Below, in pieces: positions 26,654-34,639 of a stretch of DNA of 64,000 bases. The position numbers and the translations under genes were made by a program. Position 1 is the stretch's first letter, and each line of letters starts with the position of its first letter. Source of the stretch: Phycisphaeraceae bacterium (GTDB lineage: Bacteria > Planctomycetota > Phycisphaerae > Phycisphaerales > UBA1924). The stretch is taken from positions 41,552 through 105,551 of the forward strand of contig JAHBXG010000012.1 in assembly GCA_019636565.1 (NCBI GenBank), written 5' to 3'. A model generated the notes under the pieces. That model saw only the letters and a program-made list of their open reading frames with translations, did no database searches and was not told the origin of the DNA.

Positions 26654-27832
26654 GTGATCGGCGTGCCCCTTCAACTCGGTCCAGTCCGCCTGGCAACCAA
26701 CCTGCTCCTCGCGCCCATTGCCGGCTACTGCGATCTCGCCTTCCGCACGATCGTGCGCGAGTGGTCCACCCACCACGCCGGCGCGGGAGTCGGCGTTGGT
26801 CTTGCCTGCACCGATCTCCTAAGCCCGCAGGGCCTTCTCCGAGGCACCTCCAGCAGCCTTGATCTCGCCTCCACCAACGACTTCGACAAGCCCGTCGGCA
26901 TGCAGTTGTACGGAAGCGACCCTGAAATCATGGCGCAGGGCGCCCGCTGGGCGGTCGAACACGGCGCCACCGTCGTCGATATCAACATGGGCTGTCCCGT
27001 TGACAAAGTGACCAAGAAAGACGGCGGCAGCAAACTCCTCACCGATCTCAGCCGCGCCGTCGCCATCGCGGCCCGCGTCGTCAATGAGCTCGAAGCATGT
27101 TCTCTCTCCGCGGACGAATGGCAAAGGCGCCTCGGAAATGCGCAGCGCATGGAGAGTGCAAATCCGTTGGCCCGTTCCCCCGTCCCCCTCACCTGCAAAG
27201 TCCGACTGTGCTGGAGCGACGCCGACTATCACGCCGGCAACGCCTGCTCTCCTCATCTTGCGCGGATGCTCGCCGACGTCGGTGTCGTCGCGGTCACTGT
27301 TCATGGTCGCACGACGGAAATGAAGTTTTCCGGCGAGGTTCAACTCGCCGGAATCGCACGCGTGGTCGAAGCGGTCAACGGGCAGATTCCCATTATCGGA
27401 AACGGCGATGTGCGCGAAGCCCCCGACGCCGTCCGCATGATCCGCGAGACCGGCTGCGCCGGTGTGATGATCGGCCGCGGCGCACTCAGCACCCCCTGGC
27501 TCTTCCGCGATGCGTGGTCCCTCGAGTCAACTGGCGTCGTACCTCCCCCGCCGTCCGAGCGCGAGATCATCGAATCCGTGCGGCGATATCTCCAACTCAT
27601 GGTCCAGAATCGGGGCGACCATTACGCCATGGTCCAAATCCGCCGGCGCATGACCTGGTTCGCCAAACGCCTGCACACCATCGACCCGCGCGGCCGCGTC
27701 GTCGGCGTCAAACCCCTCAAAGAGGCCGTCCGGAACGCCCAAACCCCTTCAGAAGTGTCCGACCGGTTTGATGAGTTCCTTGCCGGTGGGCTTCGGGGCG
27801 GAGCCCTGGAGCCCGAGGCCGCTCAAGCCTGA
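26654..27832 (+). CDS. tRNA-dihydrouridine synthase
   Basis: 392 aa FMN-dependent TIM barrel. LLLAPIAGYCDLAFR, MQLYGSDPEIMAQGA, VVDINMGCPVDKVTKKDGGSKLL (catalytic Cys), VTVHGRTTEMKFSGE and IPIIGNGDV followed by GVMIGRGAL are the Dus family blocks, closest to the DusB type. It reduces uridines in the tRNA D-loop with NADPH. The start is GTG at 26654. An insert of about 20 residues after the catalytic block (SADEWQRRLGNAQRMES) is unusual. The C-terminus is Gly/Glu/Ala-rich. Confidence 0.92.
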   Translation: MIGVPLQLGPVRLATNLLLAPIAGYCDLAFRTIVREWSTHHAGAGVGVGLACTDLLSPQGLLRGTSSSLDLASTNDFDKPVGMQLYGSDPEIMAQGARWAVEHGATVVDINMGCPVDKVTKKDGGSKLLTDLSRAVAIAARVVNELEACSLSADEWQRRLGNAQRMESANPLARSPVPLTCKVRLCWSDADYHAGNACSPHLARMLADVGVVAVTVHGRTTEMKFSGEVQLAGIARVVEAVNGQIPIIGNGDVREAPDAVRMIRETGCAGVMIGRGALSTPWLFRDAWSLESTGVVPPPPSEREIIESVRRYLQLMVQNRGDHYAMVQIRRRMTWFAKRLHTIDPRGRVVGVKPLKEAVRNAQTPSEVSDRFDEFLAGGLRGGALEPEAAQA

Positions 27833-27973
27833 GCGTCCCAGAAAAGCCGACCTGCCACCTCACAAAGCGCAAACAATATCGCTATGCTACTTGCGGCCAA
27901 AACTCGGTTCTTTTCCGAACCGATCGACTTGCCTCCTCGCTTCACAAGACCAAAGCCTCGCTGGGAGCTTCTT

Positions 27974-29137
27974 ATGCAATCCAACCGTTTCGTCGCTGTT
28001 TCGGGTTTGAGCCTTGTCTGCATGACTGCCGCCATGGCGCAGCAACCAGCCGCGCCGCACGCCGCGGCCCCGCAGGTCGCGCCTGCCAGCGTTCCCGCCG
28101 GCGATCGTCTGCCGCCCCGTCCGGGTCAACTTGCCCCCGCGCCGGCACAACCAGTCGGTCCATGCGGCCGCTTCACGCCGGAAGAAAAGTCGTTCAACTT
28201 CGGAAAGATCCTTTCTTCCAATTCAGTCGAGCACGTCTTCAAATTCAAGAACACCGGCGACGCGAATCTGGTCATCACGAGCGCTTCGGGATCGTGCCAC
28301 TGCACCGTTCCGCAGCTTTCCAAGTCCGAGTACGAACCCGGCGAGACCGGTGAGATCCGCGTGATCTTCGATCCCAAAGGCAAGGCTGCCGGTCCCGTGC
28401 AGCAGCGCGTAACGGTCGTTTCGAACGACCCGACTTCGCCGACCTCGTCGCTCACAATCGAAGCCGACGTGCAGCCGATCGTGACGATCGAGCCCCGCAT
28501 CCTCGCGTTCAACCAGATCGGCAAGGGCGAATCCAGCACGATCGACGTCGTCGTTACCGGCCGCCTCGAAGGCTTCGCCGTAACCGACATCAAGTTCGAC
28601 GGCCAAGGGGATGACATCACGGCCGAAATCGGTAAGGCCGAGCCCGCTGAAATGAACGGGGAAAAGTTTTACAAGGTTCCCGTCAAGGTCATCTTCCCGC
28701 CCGCGAAGAAGATCGAGCGCTTCAACCGGAACATGATCGTCACCACCAACGACTCCCGCGAGAAGGAAGTCCGCATTCCCGTCCTCGGCGAAGTTGTCGG
28801 TGATATAGAAACCAAGCCGCAGCGCGTCACCATGGGCCTGGTCGCCCGCTCGGCCGAGTTCAGCAACACCGCCACCATCTCGAGCCGCGGCAACAAGACG
28901 TTCAAGATCCTCGGCATCAAGCAGGCCGATGCACCCGCCGGTCGCAAGGACCCGGAACTCGTGTTCGACGTAAAGCCGACCAAGCCCGGAAACGGCGACG
29001 TTTCCAACTCGTACACGATCGCGATTTCGGGCAAGGCCCCGAACGAGATGTACCGTGGCGTGGTTGACTTCGACGTGCTCACAGATGTGCCGGGCGAAGA
29101 AGCGGTCCGGATGGGTGTCTACGTCGTCGTACGCTGA
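27974..29137 (+). CDS. DUF1573-domain exported protein
   Basis: 387 aa. Signal peptide MQSNRFVAVSGLSLVCMTAAMA followed by a Pro/Ala-rich linker. A DUF1573 Ig-like domain (SFNFGKILSS..., FKFKNTGDANLVITSASGSCHCT, YEPGETGEIRVIFDPKGKAG-like) is followed by two further beta-sandwich repeats. The conserved cysteines in SCHCTVP are typical. TGGGAG precedes the ATG at 27974, which decides the start over an upstream in-frame ATG. DUF1573 proteins are envelope proteins of unknown role, frequent in planctomycetes and Bacteroidetes. First gene of a three-gene cassette. Confidence 0.85.
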   Translation: MQSNRFVAVSGLSLVCMTAAMAQQPAAPHAAAPQVAPASVPAGDRLPPRPGQLAPAPAQPVGPCGRFTPEEKSFNFGKILSSNSVEHVFKFKNTGDANLVITSASGSCHCTVPQLSKSEYEPGETGEIRVIFDPKGKAAGPVQQRVTVVSNDPTSPTSSLTIEADVQPIVTIEPRILAFNQIGKGESSTIDVVVTGRLEGFAVTDIKFDGQGDDITAEIGKAEPAEMNGEKFYKVPVKVIFPPAKKIERFNRNMIVTTNDSREKEVRIPVLGEVVGDIETKPQRVTMGLVARSAEFSNTATISSRGNKTFKILGIKQADAPAGRKDPELVFDVKPTKPGNGDVSNSYTIAISGKAPNEMYRGVVDFDVLTDVPGEEAVRMGVYVVVR

Positions 29138-29179
29138 CGCATGCCGTTTCCCTTTTCCCGCCGGCAAAGGAACGCCGCG

Positions 29180-29818
29180 ATGAACTGCCTCCTCTTCCAG
29201 CGGATCCTGGCGATCGTCGGGCTTGGTGTGGTCATCGGTGCGGCTGACTCGTGGATCCGGCCGACGACGCTCACGCTCCGTCTACCGACATCCGAAGCCG
29301 GAGCGACGCAGCCCGGCGCCTCCGATACACCCACCCAGCTTCCCGCCAAACCCGCGAAATCGGAATCCCCGCTCTCCGATTCCGCCGTTCACGCCACTTC
29401 GCCGGCTTCCGCAGCAAGCCCATCTTCCCCGTCCCCAGATTCCAAGCCACTGGTCGCCACGCCGTCCGCGACCGCACCGCTCGGGCTGATGATCGATTCG
29501 ATTGCCGCAAAGACTCTCTTCGATGCCGGCGTGATCTTTCTTGATGCCCGCATCGATGAAGAGTTCCGGGCCGGCCACGTTCCCCAGGCGTACCACCTGA
29601 ACTCCAGCCTGTTCGGAACCGCGGCAGCAGCCGAAACCATGAAGGCGCTCGACAAGTCGCAGCCGATCGTCATCTACTGCGGCGGCGGGGATTGCGACGC
29701 TTCGAAGAACCTCGCCATCCTCTTGCAAGGCGCGGGCTTCACCCGGCTGCACATCATCGAACAGGGCTTTCCGGAGTGGGTTTCGAAGGGCTTTCCCGTC
29801 GAGAAGGAGACCAAGTGA
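29180..29818 (+). CDS. Membrane-anchored rhodanese-domain protein
   Basis: 212 aa. An N-terminal anchor (LLFQRILAIVGLGVVIGAA) is followed by a linker of about 75 residues rich in Pro, Ser and Ala, then a rhodanese domain. The domain has FLDARIDEEFRAGHVPQAYHL, active-site Cys in VIYCGGGDCDASK, and EQGFPEWVSKGFPVE. It probably handles sulfane sulfur or redox transfer outside the membrane. AAAGGAA 8 bp upstream favours ATG 29180; ATG 29141 is possible. Its stop overlaps the next GTG by 4 bp. Confidence 0.85.
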   Translation: MNCLLFQRILAIVGLGVVIGAADSWIRPTTLTLRLPTSEAGATQPGASDTPTQLPAKPAKSESPLSDSAVHATSPASAASPSSPSPDSKPLVATPSATAPLGLMIDSIAAKTLFDAGVIFLDARIDEEFRAGHVPQAYHLNSSLFGTAAAAETMKALDKSQPIVIYCGGGDCDASKNLAILLQGAGFTRLHIIEQGFPEWVSKGFPVEKETK

Positions 29819-30354
29819 ACATACTCGGTCGTCTCGTTCTCTTCGTTTGCCGCTTCGCCGTCGCCGGCCTCTTCGTTTTCGCGGCGTATCAAAAGCTGTT
29901 CGATCCCGAATCCGGTCCGCAGAAGTTTGCGCTCGCCATCAATAGTTTCAAAATCCTTCCGGAGCACCTGGTGCACCTCGCCGCGGGCGCCATTCCCTGG
30001 ATCGAGGTCATCTGCGGCATCCTGCTGATCATCGGCCTTTGGACTCGCGCCGCGGCGACACTGCTCGCGACCCTTCTTGTTGTTTTAACCGTCGCCGTTG
30101 CCTCGGTTCTGCTCCGCAACCTCAGCGTCACTTGCGGCTGCTTCGGCAAGTTCACCCTGCTCTGCCCGCACGACAAGATGACCTGGTGCAAGGTCGCCGA
30201 AAACGCCCTGATTCTCGTCCCAACGGTTCTGGTCGCGATCTTCGGAGGCGGGTTTCTGGATTCTGACCGCAAGGCCCGCCCGTTCGGCCCAGCCCCCACC
30301 CACGCCCCTTCAGCCCCGCAGGCCGCGTCCAATCCTTCTCCCACCAGAGCCTGA
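29815..30354 (+). CDS. DoxX/MauE-like membrane protein
   Basis: 179 aa, four membrane helices. FRFAVAGLFVFAAYQKLFDP-type start, AIPWIEVICGILLIIGLWTR and the motif SVTCGCFGKF after helix 3 are typical of MauE/DoxX-family proteins, which work with thioredoxin-like or rhodanese partners. GTG at 29815 overlaps the rhodanese stop (GTGA), so coupling is likely. The C-terminus is a Pro/Ala-rich tail. Specific chemistry unknown; the CGC pair suggests a quinone- or disulfide-linked redox role. Confidence 0.82.
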   Translation: MNILGRLVLFVCRFAVAGLFVFAAYQKLFDPESGPQKFALAINSFKILPEHLVHLAAGAIPWIEVICGILLIIGLWTRAAATLLATLLVVLTVAVASVLLRNLSVTCGCFGKFTLLCPHDKMTWCKVAENALILVPTVLVAIFGGGFLDSDRKARPFGPAPTHAPSAPQAASNPSPTRA

Positions 30355-30372
30355 TCGGCCTATTATCTCGAC

Positions 30373-30403
30373 CCCTGTGGAACCCGTTTCGGGCTCCACA
30401 GGG
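30373..30403 (+). promoter_or_regulatory. Extended hairpin in the rpsR leader
   Basis: CCCTGTGGA pairs perfectly with TCCACAGGG, and an inner CCCG/CGGG stem closes a TTT loop, with one internal mismatch. No T-run follows, so it is not a standard terminator. It lies about 70 bp upstream of rpsR and could be a leader control element or a boundary hairpin for the upstream cassette. Confidence 0.5.
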
Positions 30404-30469
30404 ACCCATGTCGCCCGGACGGGAGCGATCTCCTGAGACCCCGGGCCGAAGTCCACGACGGAGTTTTCC

Positions 30470-30718
30470 ATGAGCAAGTTCTCGAAGTTCAGCGCCGGTC
30501 CCCAGCCCAAGCCCAAGATCACCAAAACGACTCCCAAGGGCAACATCTTCATCGACTACAAGGATGTCGACAACCTGCGCCGGACGATGTCGCCCAACGG
30601 CAAGATCTTCGCCCGCAAGCGCAACGGCACCTCGGCCCAGGAACAGCGTCTGCTCGCGCAAGCCATCAAGCGGGCCCGCTTCATGGCCCTGCTGCCCTAC
30701 ACCAGCGCGACGCTGTAA
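30470..30718 (+). CDS. rpsR: 30S ribosomal protein S18
   Basis: 82 aa, basic. [45 protein letters not shown] order and the C-terminal [16 protein letters not shown] match S18, which binds with S6 on the 30S platform. The zinc-type N-terminal cysteines are absent. The usual partners rpsF, ssb and rplI are not next to it. A hairpin leader lies upstream and an intrinsic terminator downstream, so it is probably transcribed alone or with the upstream cassette. Confidence 0.93.
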   Translation: MSKFSKFSAGPQPKPKITKTTPKGNIFIDYKDVDNLRRTMSPNGKIFARKRNGTSAQEQRLLAQAIKRARFMALLPYTSATL

Positions 30719-30720
30719 GA

Positions 30721-30748
30721 GAGCGGTCAGCATTCAGTTGTCAGCATT
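30721..30748 (+). repeat. Four degenerate heptamers after rpsR
   Basis: Units gagcggt, cagcatt, cagttgt, cagcatt run directly from the rpsR stop to the terminator stem. They resemble the CAG-initial heptamers at 5792-5840. Confidence 0.6.
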
Positions 30749-30750
30749 GA

Positions 30751-30780
30751 GCCGATCCCCCTCTGGGGTCGGCTTTTTCT
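30751..30780 (+). terminator. Intrinsic terminator of rpsR
   Basis: GCCGATCCCC pairs with GGGGTCGGC (one bulged T) around a CTCT loop, followed by TTTTT. Confidence 0.88.
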
Positions 30781-30847
30781 TGCACCCGCCAGCCCGACTT
30801 CCTCAACATCACCCGAGCAGCCACACCGATATCGTTTCCGACGCTTC

Positions 30848-30896
30848 GATCTGAGATCTGAGATCTGAGATTTAAGATTTGAGATTTCAGATCTTG
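30848..30896. repeat. Seven heptamers of GATYTRA type
   Basis: gatctga three times, then gatttaa, gatttga, gatttca, gatcttg: seven units, 49 bp, upstream of the GAF-domain gene. Confidence 0.8.
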
Positions 30897-30901
30897 GAAT
30901 T

Positions 30902-30950
30902 CCGCCATCCGCCATCCGCCATCCGCCATCCGCCATCCGCCATCCGCCAT
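30902..30950. repeat. Seven perfect CCGCCAT heptamers
   Basis: An uninterrupted run of exactly seven identical CCGCCAT units (49 bp), ending 10 bp before the ATG of the GAF-domain gene and occupying the place where a ribosome site would be expected. Confidence 0.92.
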
Positions 30951-30960
30951 CGATTCTCCC

Positions 30961-31470
30961 ATGCCCCTCCGCGACTACGCCAAACTCCTCCAAGCCCCAG
31001 CCCCAAGCGGCGGCGGCCGCGCCTCCGCTATGCGAGCATTTCTCGACCTCACCTGGTCCGCGTTCGGCGATGACAATCCGTCGCCGGAGCGCAAGAAGAT
31101 TTCCTGGATCGGCTTCTACGAGCGCGACCACGAAGATGCCGCACAGATGATTCTCATCGATCGCCGCCCCAAGCCCGCCTGCTCGCCGATCGGCCTGCAC
31201 GGACTCTGTGGTTGGGGCATGCTCGATTCCACCTCCTACATCGTCGACGATGTCCGCACGCTCGGCGCGAACTACGTCGCCTGCGATCCGCGCGATCAGA
31301 GCGAACTCGTCGTGCCCCTCTTCAACGAGAAAGGCGAAAGCTTCGGCGTGCTCGATGTCGATAGTTTCGCGATCGGCGCTTTCGACGAGAACGATGCCGC
31401 GTGCGTGCACCGACTGCTCCGGGCCTTCGGCCTGACAATGGGCGGCCCGCCGCCAATTCACCGACGCTGA
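30961..31470 (+). CDS. Free methionine-(R)-sulfoxide reductase, GAF type
   Basis: 169 aa single GAF domain. The order WIGFYER, PACSPIGLHGLCGWG, SYIVDDVRTLGANYVACDPRDQSELVVPLF-type and GVLDVDS matches fRMsr (YebR/MsrC-like). Three cysteines sit in the expected places (ACSPI, LCG, VACD), which form the catalytic and resolving set. It reduces free Met-R-sulfoxide with thioredoxin. No Shine-Dalgarno precedes the ATG; a CCGCCAT heptamer array lies there instead. It could also be a sensory GAF protein, but the cysteines favour the enzyme. Confidence 0.82.
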   Translation: MPLRDYAKLLQAPAPSGGGRASAMRAFLDLTWSAFGDDNPSPERKKISWIGFYERDHEDAAQMILIDRRPKPACSPIGLHGLCGWGMLDSTSYIVDDVRTLGANYVACDPRDQSELVVPLFNEKGESFGVLDVDSFAIGAFDENDAACVHRLLRAFGLTMGGPPPIHRR

Positions 31471-31475
31471 ATCGC

Positions 31476-32075
31476 ATGAACGCGCCGCCGCCAACCTCGT
31501 TCGCTCAGCACCTGCTGGCACGCAAGCGGCCGTGGAAGCGAAATCTCATGCTTGCCGCGTCGTATAGCGCTCAGGCCGTCGTCGCCTCCGCCATCCTGCT
31601 CATTGGCCGCTCCTTCGCCGATTCGCTCTCGATTGCCTGGGCGATCATCTCCGCCATCATCGCGATCCAGCCCGGCCTTCAGCAGTCGTTCGCCGCGTCC
31701 CTCATGCGGATCGTCGCGAACATCGTGGGGGCAGCAGTGGGCCTTGCCCTGGGCGAGATTCTCGGTGTGGGCGCATGGCAGACACTCATTGGAATTGTGA
31801 TCGTCGTCGCACTCTGCCAGTTTCTGAGGCTGGATGACGGCCTGCGAATCGCCTGCATCGCGGTCGTGATCGTCCTCTACATGTCCGCGGCATCGGTCGA
31901 GCACTCCGCGGTCGCTCGCTCCCTCACCGTCATCATCGGTTGCAGCGTCGGAACAATGGTGCAGTTCGGTGCCGAAGCTATCAGCAGAAAATTCGGCGTG
32001 CACGACTTGCTCTTCGTCCCGGCTCCCGGCCCGATCACGCCCCCGGCGCACCGCAACGAGCCCGCAACGAAGTGA
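31476..32075 (+). CDS. Aromatic-acid-exporter/FUSC-like membrane protein
   Basis: 199 aa. Five or so membrane helices after a basic N-terminus (ARKRPWKRNLMLAA). The helix pattern with IAWAIISAIIAIQPGLQQSFAASLMRI-like and GAAVGLALGEILG followed by FLRLDDGLRIACIAVVIVL resembles the DUF939/ArAE and FUSC-like families. Its function is probably small-molecule export, unproven. ATG at 31476 lies 6 bp after the GAF gene. The last codons and stop lie inside the left arm of a 21-bp inverted repeat. Confidence 0.72.
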   Translation: MNAPPPTSFAQHLLARKRPWKRNLMLAASYSAQAVVASAILLIGRSFADSLSIAWAIISAIIAIQPGLQQSFAASLMRIVANIVGAAVGLALGEILGVGAWQTLIGIVIVVALCQFLRLDDGLRIACIAVVIVLYMSAASVEHSAVARSLTVIIGCSVGTMVQFGAEAISRKFGVHDLLFVPAPGPITPPAHRNEPATK

Positions 32076-32251
32076 AGGGCGCGGCAGTCCCCGATCGCGG
32101 TGCCGCGCCCGACAGCCGATATCTCCCGGAATGGGAACGTCCTCGCGACATGCACGCAGCGCGGATGTTGTTGTCGCAATCCCGTGTGCCTCCGGATAAT
32201 CCTGAGCACGCCGCGCGAACACGTCACGGTGCCCTTCACTTCGTTGCGGGC
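32060..32251. repeat. 192-bp element bounded by a perfect 21-bp inverted repeat
   Basis: The arm at 32060-32080 (GCCCGCAACGAAGTGAAGGG plus C) is the exact reverse complement of 32231-32251. Inside, 32077-32086 and 32101-32110 form a further perfect 10-bp stem (GGGCGCGGCA/TGCCGCGCCC). No open frame inside looks like a gene. This explains most of the non-coding spacer 32076-32289. Confidence 0.85.
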
Positions 32252-32289
32252 ACATTGCGAATGTCTCCGGCGCGCTGCATGCATCCATG

Positions 32290-32646
32290 TCAATTCTGCG
32301 TCGCAGGTGCGGTCGATTCCGGTTTCGGCGCTGTCGCCGAAATCTTCAAACCCACCACCCCAATCAGCACGAGCGCAAGCGACGCAATCCGCAGCGCCCC
32401 CGCCGGCTCCTTCAAGAACACAATCCCGATTGTTGCGATGATCGCCATCCCCACACCCGCCCACATCGCATACGCGAGGCCCACATCCAGCGTCTTCGTC
32501 GCGAGCGCCAGAAACCCCGCCGAAAGCAGATACATCACCGCAAACGAAAGCGTCCACGGCAACTTCGAGAGCCCGTCCGATTTTTTCATCGCAATCGCCC
32601 AGCCGACTTCGAAGATGATCGCGATGACGAGGTAGAGCCAGTGCAT
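32290..32646 (-). CDS. SMR-family multidrug/guanidinium transporter
   Basis: 118 aa, four helices. MHWLYLVIAIIFEVGWAIAMKKSDG carries the essential membrane Glu (position 13) and the SugE/Gdx-like WAIAMK block. AYAMWAGVGMAIIATIGIVFLKEP is the SMR signature. SMR proteins work as dimers exporting guanidinium or quaternary amines. The subtype is not certain, though Trp-Ala after Glu-Val-Gly and K rather than T at TLKxSxG favour the SugE/Gdx branch. The start at 32646 removes a spurious 35-residue extension. Confidence 0.88.
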   Translation of the reverse strand: MHWLYLVIAIIFEVGWAIAMKKSDGLSKLPWTLSFAVMYLLSAGFLALATKTLDVGLAYAMWAGVGMAIIATIGIVFLKEPAGALRIASLALVLIGVVGLKISATAPKPESTAPATQN

Positions 32647-32753
32647 GTCCAAAGAATACCGAGCCTCTACGAGAAGTCTCGAAACTCCGAGTGGGCCGCA
32701 ACCATTTCTCGTGATGCAGACACGGTTCAGCTGGAAAAGGTAGAATCCCAACC

Positions 32754-33215
32754 ATGTCAGTTCTTCTTTGGGTCCTCGCCATCACTTTGGTTCTTGGGCT
32801 GCTTGTTTTCGTACTTCCGATCGTGATTCTTGCGATCGTGAAAACGACCCCCGACGGCGTCAGCGTCGAGATTGCCGCGCCAACTCGCATTGCTTCAACA
32901 ACAGCTTTCGAAATCCGGGTAAATGTCTGCAACGAACTCGACAAAACGCGCCTGCTTCATTCTGTCGATCTCGACGACACGCTTCTGAACGGCTTGGACA
33001 TCGAGGCGCTCGATCCGGAACCTACTGATCGCACCTCTATGCTCGGCACAACTGCCTTCCATTTTCAGCGTTCCATATTGCCAAATAGTTCGTTTTCCCT
33101 CGCCCTTCGCGCGCGAGCGAAAACACCGGGAGAATACTCAGGCACTATTCGTGCCTTCGTAGATTCCAAAGACGTCAAGTCTCAAGATGCCGTCGTCAGC
33201 ATCGTCGTTGAATAG
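32754..33215 (+). CDS. Membrane-anchored beta-sandwich protein, function unknown
   Basis: 153 aa. An N-terminal helix (LLWVLAITLVLGLLVFVLPIVILAIV) anchors an extracytoplasmic domain with an Ig-like alternation (AFEIRVNVCNELDKT..., SLALRARAKTPGEYSGTIRAFVDS). The coding sequence looks richer in A and T than its neighbours, hinting at recent acquisition or relaxed selection. It is a single gene divergent from the SMR gene and convergent with fahA. I do not recognise a family. Confidence 0.65.
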   Translation: MSVLLWVLAITLVLGLLVFVLPIVILAIVKTTPDGVSVEIAAPTRIASTTAFEIRVNVCNELDKTRLLHSVDLDDTLLNGLDIEALDPEPTDRTSMLGTTAFHFQRSILPNSSFSLALRARAKTPGEYSGTIRAFVDSKDVKSQDAVVSIVVE

Positions 33216-33237
33216 AAATTCAGAGACGTTCAGCCTG

Positions 33238-34611
33238 CTATTCCTGGGCCACGGTTTTCCCCCAGCATTCCCCAAACCCAATCTTCCGATACCCCTCTCG
33301 CTCGCAGAACCCCTTGAGAATCACCGTATCCCCATCCGCAAGAAACGTCCTCGTCTCCCCGCTCGGCAACTGAATCGGCTTGCGAGGCTTCGGCTTTCCG
33401 CCCTCGCCCATCCCATCCCACGTCAACTCCAGCAAGCACCCGCGGCTGTCCGCCTCTTTCCCGCTCACGGTACCGCTCGCGATCAAATCGCCGGAGAGCA
33501 GGTTGCACCCGTTGCTCGTATGGTGCGTCAGCATCTGGCCGAACGTCCAGTACATGTCGCGGAAACTGCCGCGGCTGAGGCGATGGGGTTTCATCCCCTT
33601 CTCCGCCATCTGCGTGGTGAGCAGGTACACCTCGAGCGTGATCTCAAACCCGCCGTGTTTCTGGTCCTCATCATCGAACAGATACGGCAACGGCTTGGGG
33701 TCGCCCGCCGGCCGCTCCATCGCCCCGCGCCGGAACGGCGCGAGCGCATCCATCGTCACGATGTACGGCGAAATACTCGTCGCAAAGTTCTTCGCAAGGA
33801 ACGGCCCGAGCGGCTGATACTCCCACTTCTGGATATCCCGCGCCGACCAGTCGTTCACGAGGCACAGCCCGAAAAGATGCTCGTGCGCCAGCCCGATCGG
33901 CACGGGCTCGCCGAGCTGGTTGCCTCGTGCGATGTACGCCCCCACTTCCAATTCGTAATCGAGCATCTTGCACGGCCCGAACGTGGGTTCCGTTTGACCT
34001 TCCGCGGGCGACTGCTGCCCGTTCGGACGCACCACCTTTGAACCGCTCAGCACGATCGACGACGCCCGCCCGTGATACCCGATCGGCACGTGCTTGTAGT
34101 TCGGCAGGAGCGGGTTGTCGGGCCGGAACATCGCCCCCACCGTGGTCGCGTGATGGATCGACGCGTAGAAGTCCGTGTAGTTGATGATCGGCAGCGGCGG
34201 CAGCAGGTGCGTCTCGCTCTGCGGCCGCACGGCCTTGTCGCGAAGCCTTCGCGCCGCCTGTCCGCCCCCCTCCTCGCTCAGGAACTTCTGAAGAATCGTC
34301 CGCAATTCCCCGACCAACCGCGGCGCTTCGGCAAAGCCGAACCAGTACCCCTGTTCAAGCGCGTCGAGCAGTTCCGCCGACCCCTCACGCTCGAGATACC
34401 CGGATTCGCCAAGCATCCCCACATCCAGGATCTGATCGCCGATCGCAACCCCCTGATGCGCGTGCGTGTGCTGCTCGTTGCCCTCGCCATGCGTCGCGGC
34501 AAAGACGCACAGCGGCAGGTTCTGAATCGGAAACTCCGAGTTCGGGTCGTTGGCGGATTCGACCCAGGACTTGAGATTCGGATTGTGCGTGTCGTTTGGT
34601 TTGATGTTCAT
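33238..34611 (-). CDS. fahA: Fumarylacetoacetase
   Basis: 457 aa. Last enzyme of tyrosine/homogentisate breakdown, splitting fumarylacetoacetate to fumarate and acetoacetate. Signature parts: TDFYASIHHATTVGAMFRP, VPIGYHGRASSIV, MLDYELEVGAYI (metal-binding Asp and Glu), VNDWSARDIQKWEYQPLGPF, and HHTSNGCNLLSGDLIASGT. Length is close to animal FAH (about 420). No homogentisate dioxygenase is in the window; the upstream gene is a conserved unknown. Confidence 0.95.
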   Translation of the reverse strand: MNIKPNDTHNPNLKSWVESANDPNSEFPIQNLPLCVFAATHGEGNEQHTHAHQGVAIGDQILDVGMLGESGYLEREGSAELLDALEQGYWFGFAEAPRLVGELRTILQKFLSEEGGGQAARRLRDKAVRPQSETHLLPPLPIINYTDFYASIHHATTVGAMFRPDNPLLPNYKHVPIGYHGRASSIVLSGSKVVRPNGQQSPAEGQTEPTFGPCKMLDYELEVGAYIARGNQLGEPVPIGLAHEHLFGLCLVNDWSARDIQKWEYQPLGPFLAKNFATSISPYIVTMDALAPFRRGAMERPAGDPKPLPYLFDDEDQKHGGFEITLEVYLLTTQMAEKGMKPHRLSRGSFRDMYWTFGQMLTHHTSNGCNLLSGDLIASGTVSGKEADSRGCLLELTWDGMGEGGKPKPRKPIQLPSGETRTFLADGDTVILKGFCEREGYRKIGFGECWGKTVAQE

Positions 34612-34639
34612 CGCGGTTTCAACTCAAAATTCAAAGGAA

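Noticed and set aside
30848..30950. CRISPR array
   Set aside because: Units are 7 bp with no spacers and no cas genes in the window; these are simple tandem repeats.
30741..31521. Minus-strand frames rich in MADGGWR repeats
   Set aside because: They translate the CCGCCAT heptamer array and are not genes.
32077..32110. Rho-independent terminator after the ArAE-like gene
   Set aside because: The 10-bp hairpin is perfect but lacks a following T-run and lies inside the inverted-repeat element, so I treat it as part of that element.
31877..32944. Minus-strand frame of 355 codons across the inverted-repeat element
   Set aside because: It runs through the ArAE-like gene, the repeat element and the SMR region with no motif, and the real SMR gene uses another frame.
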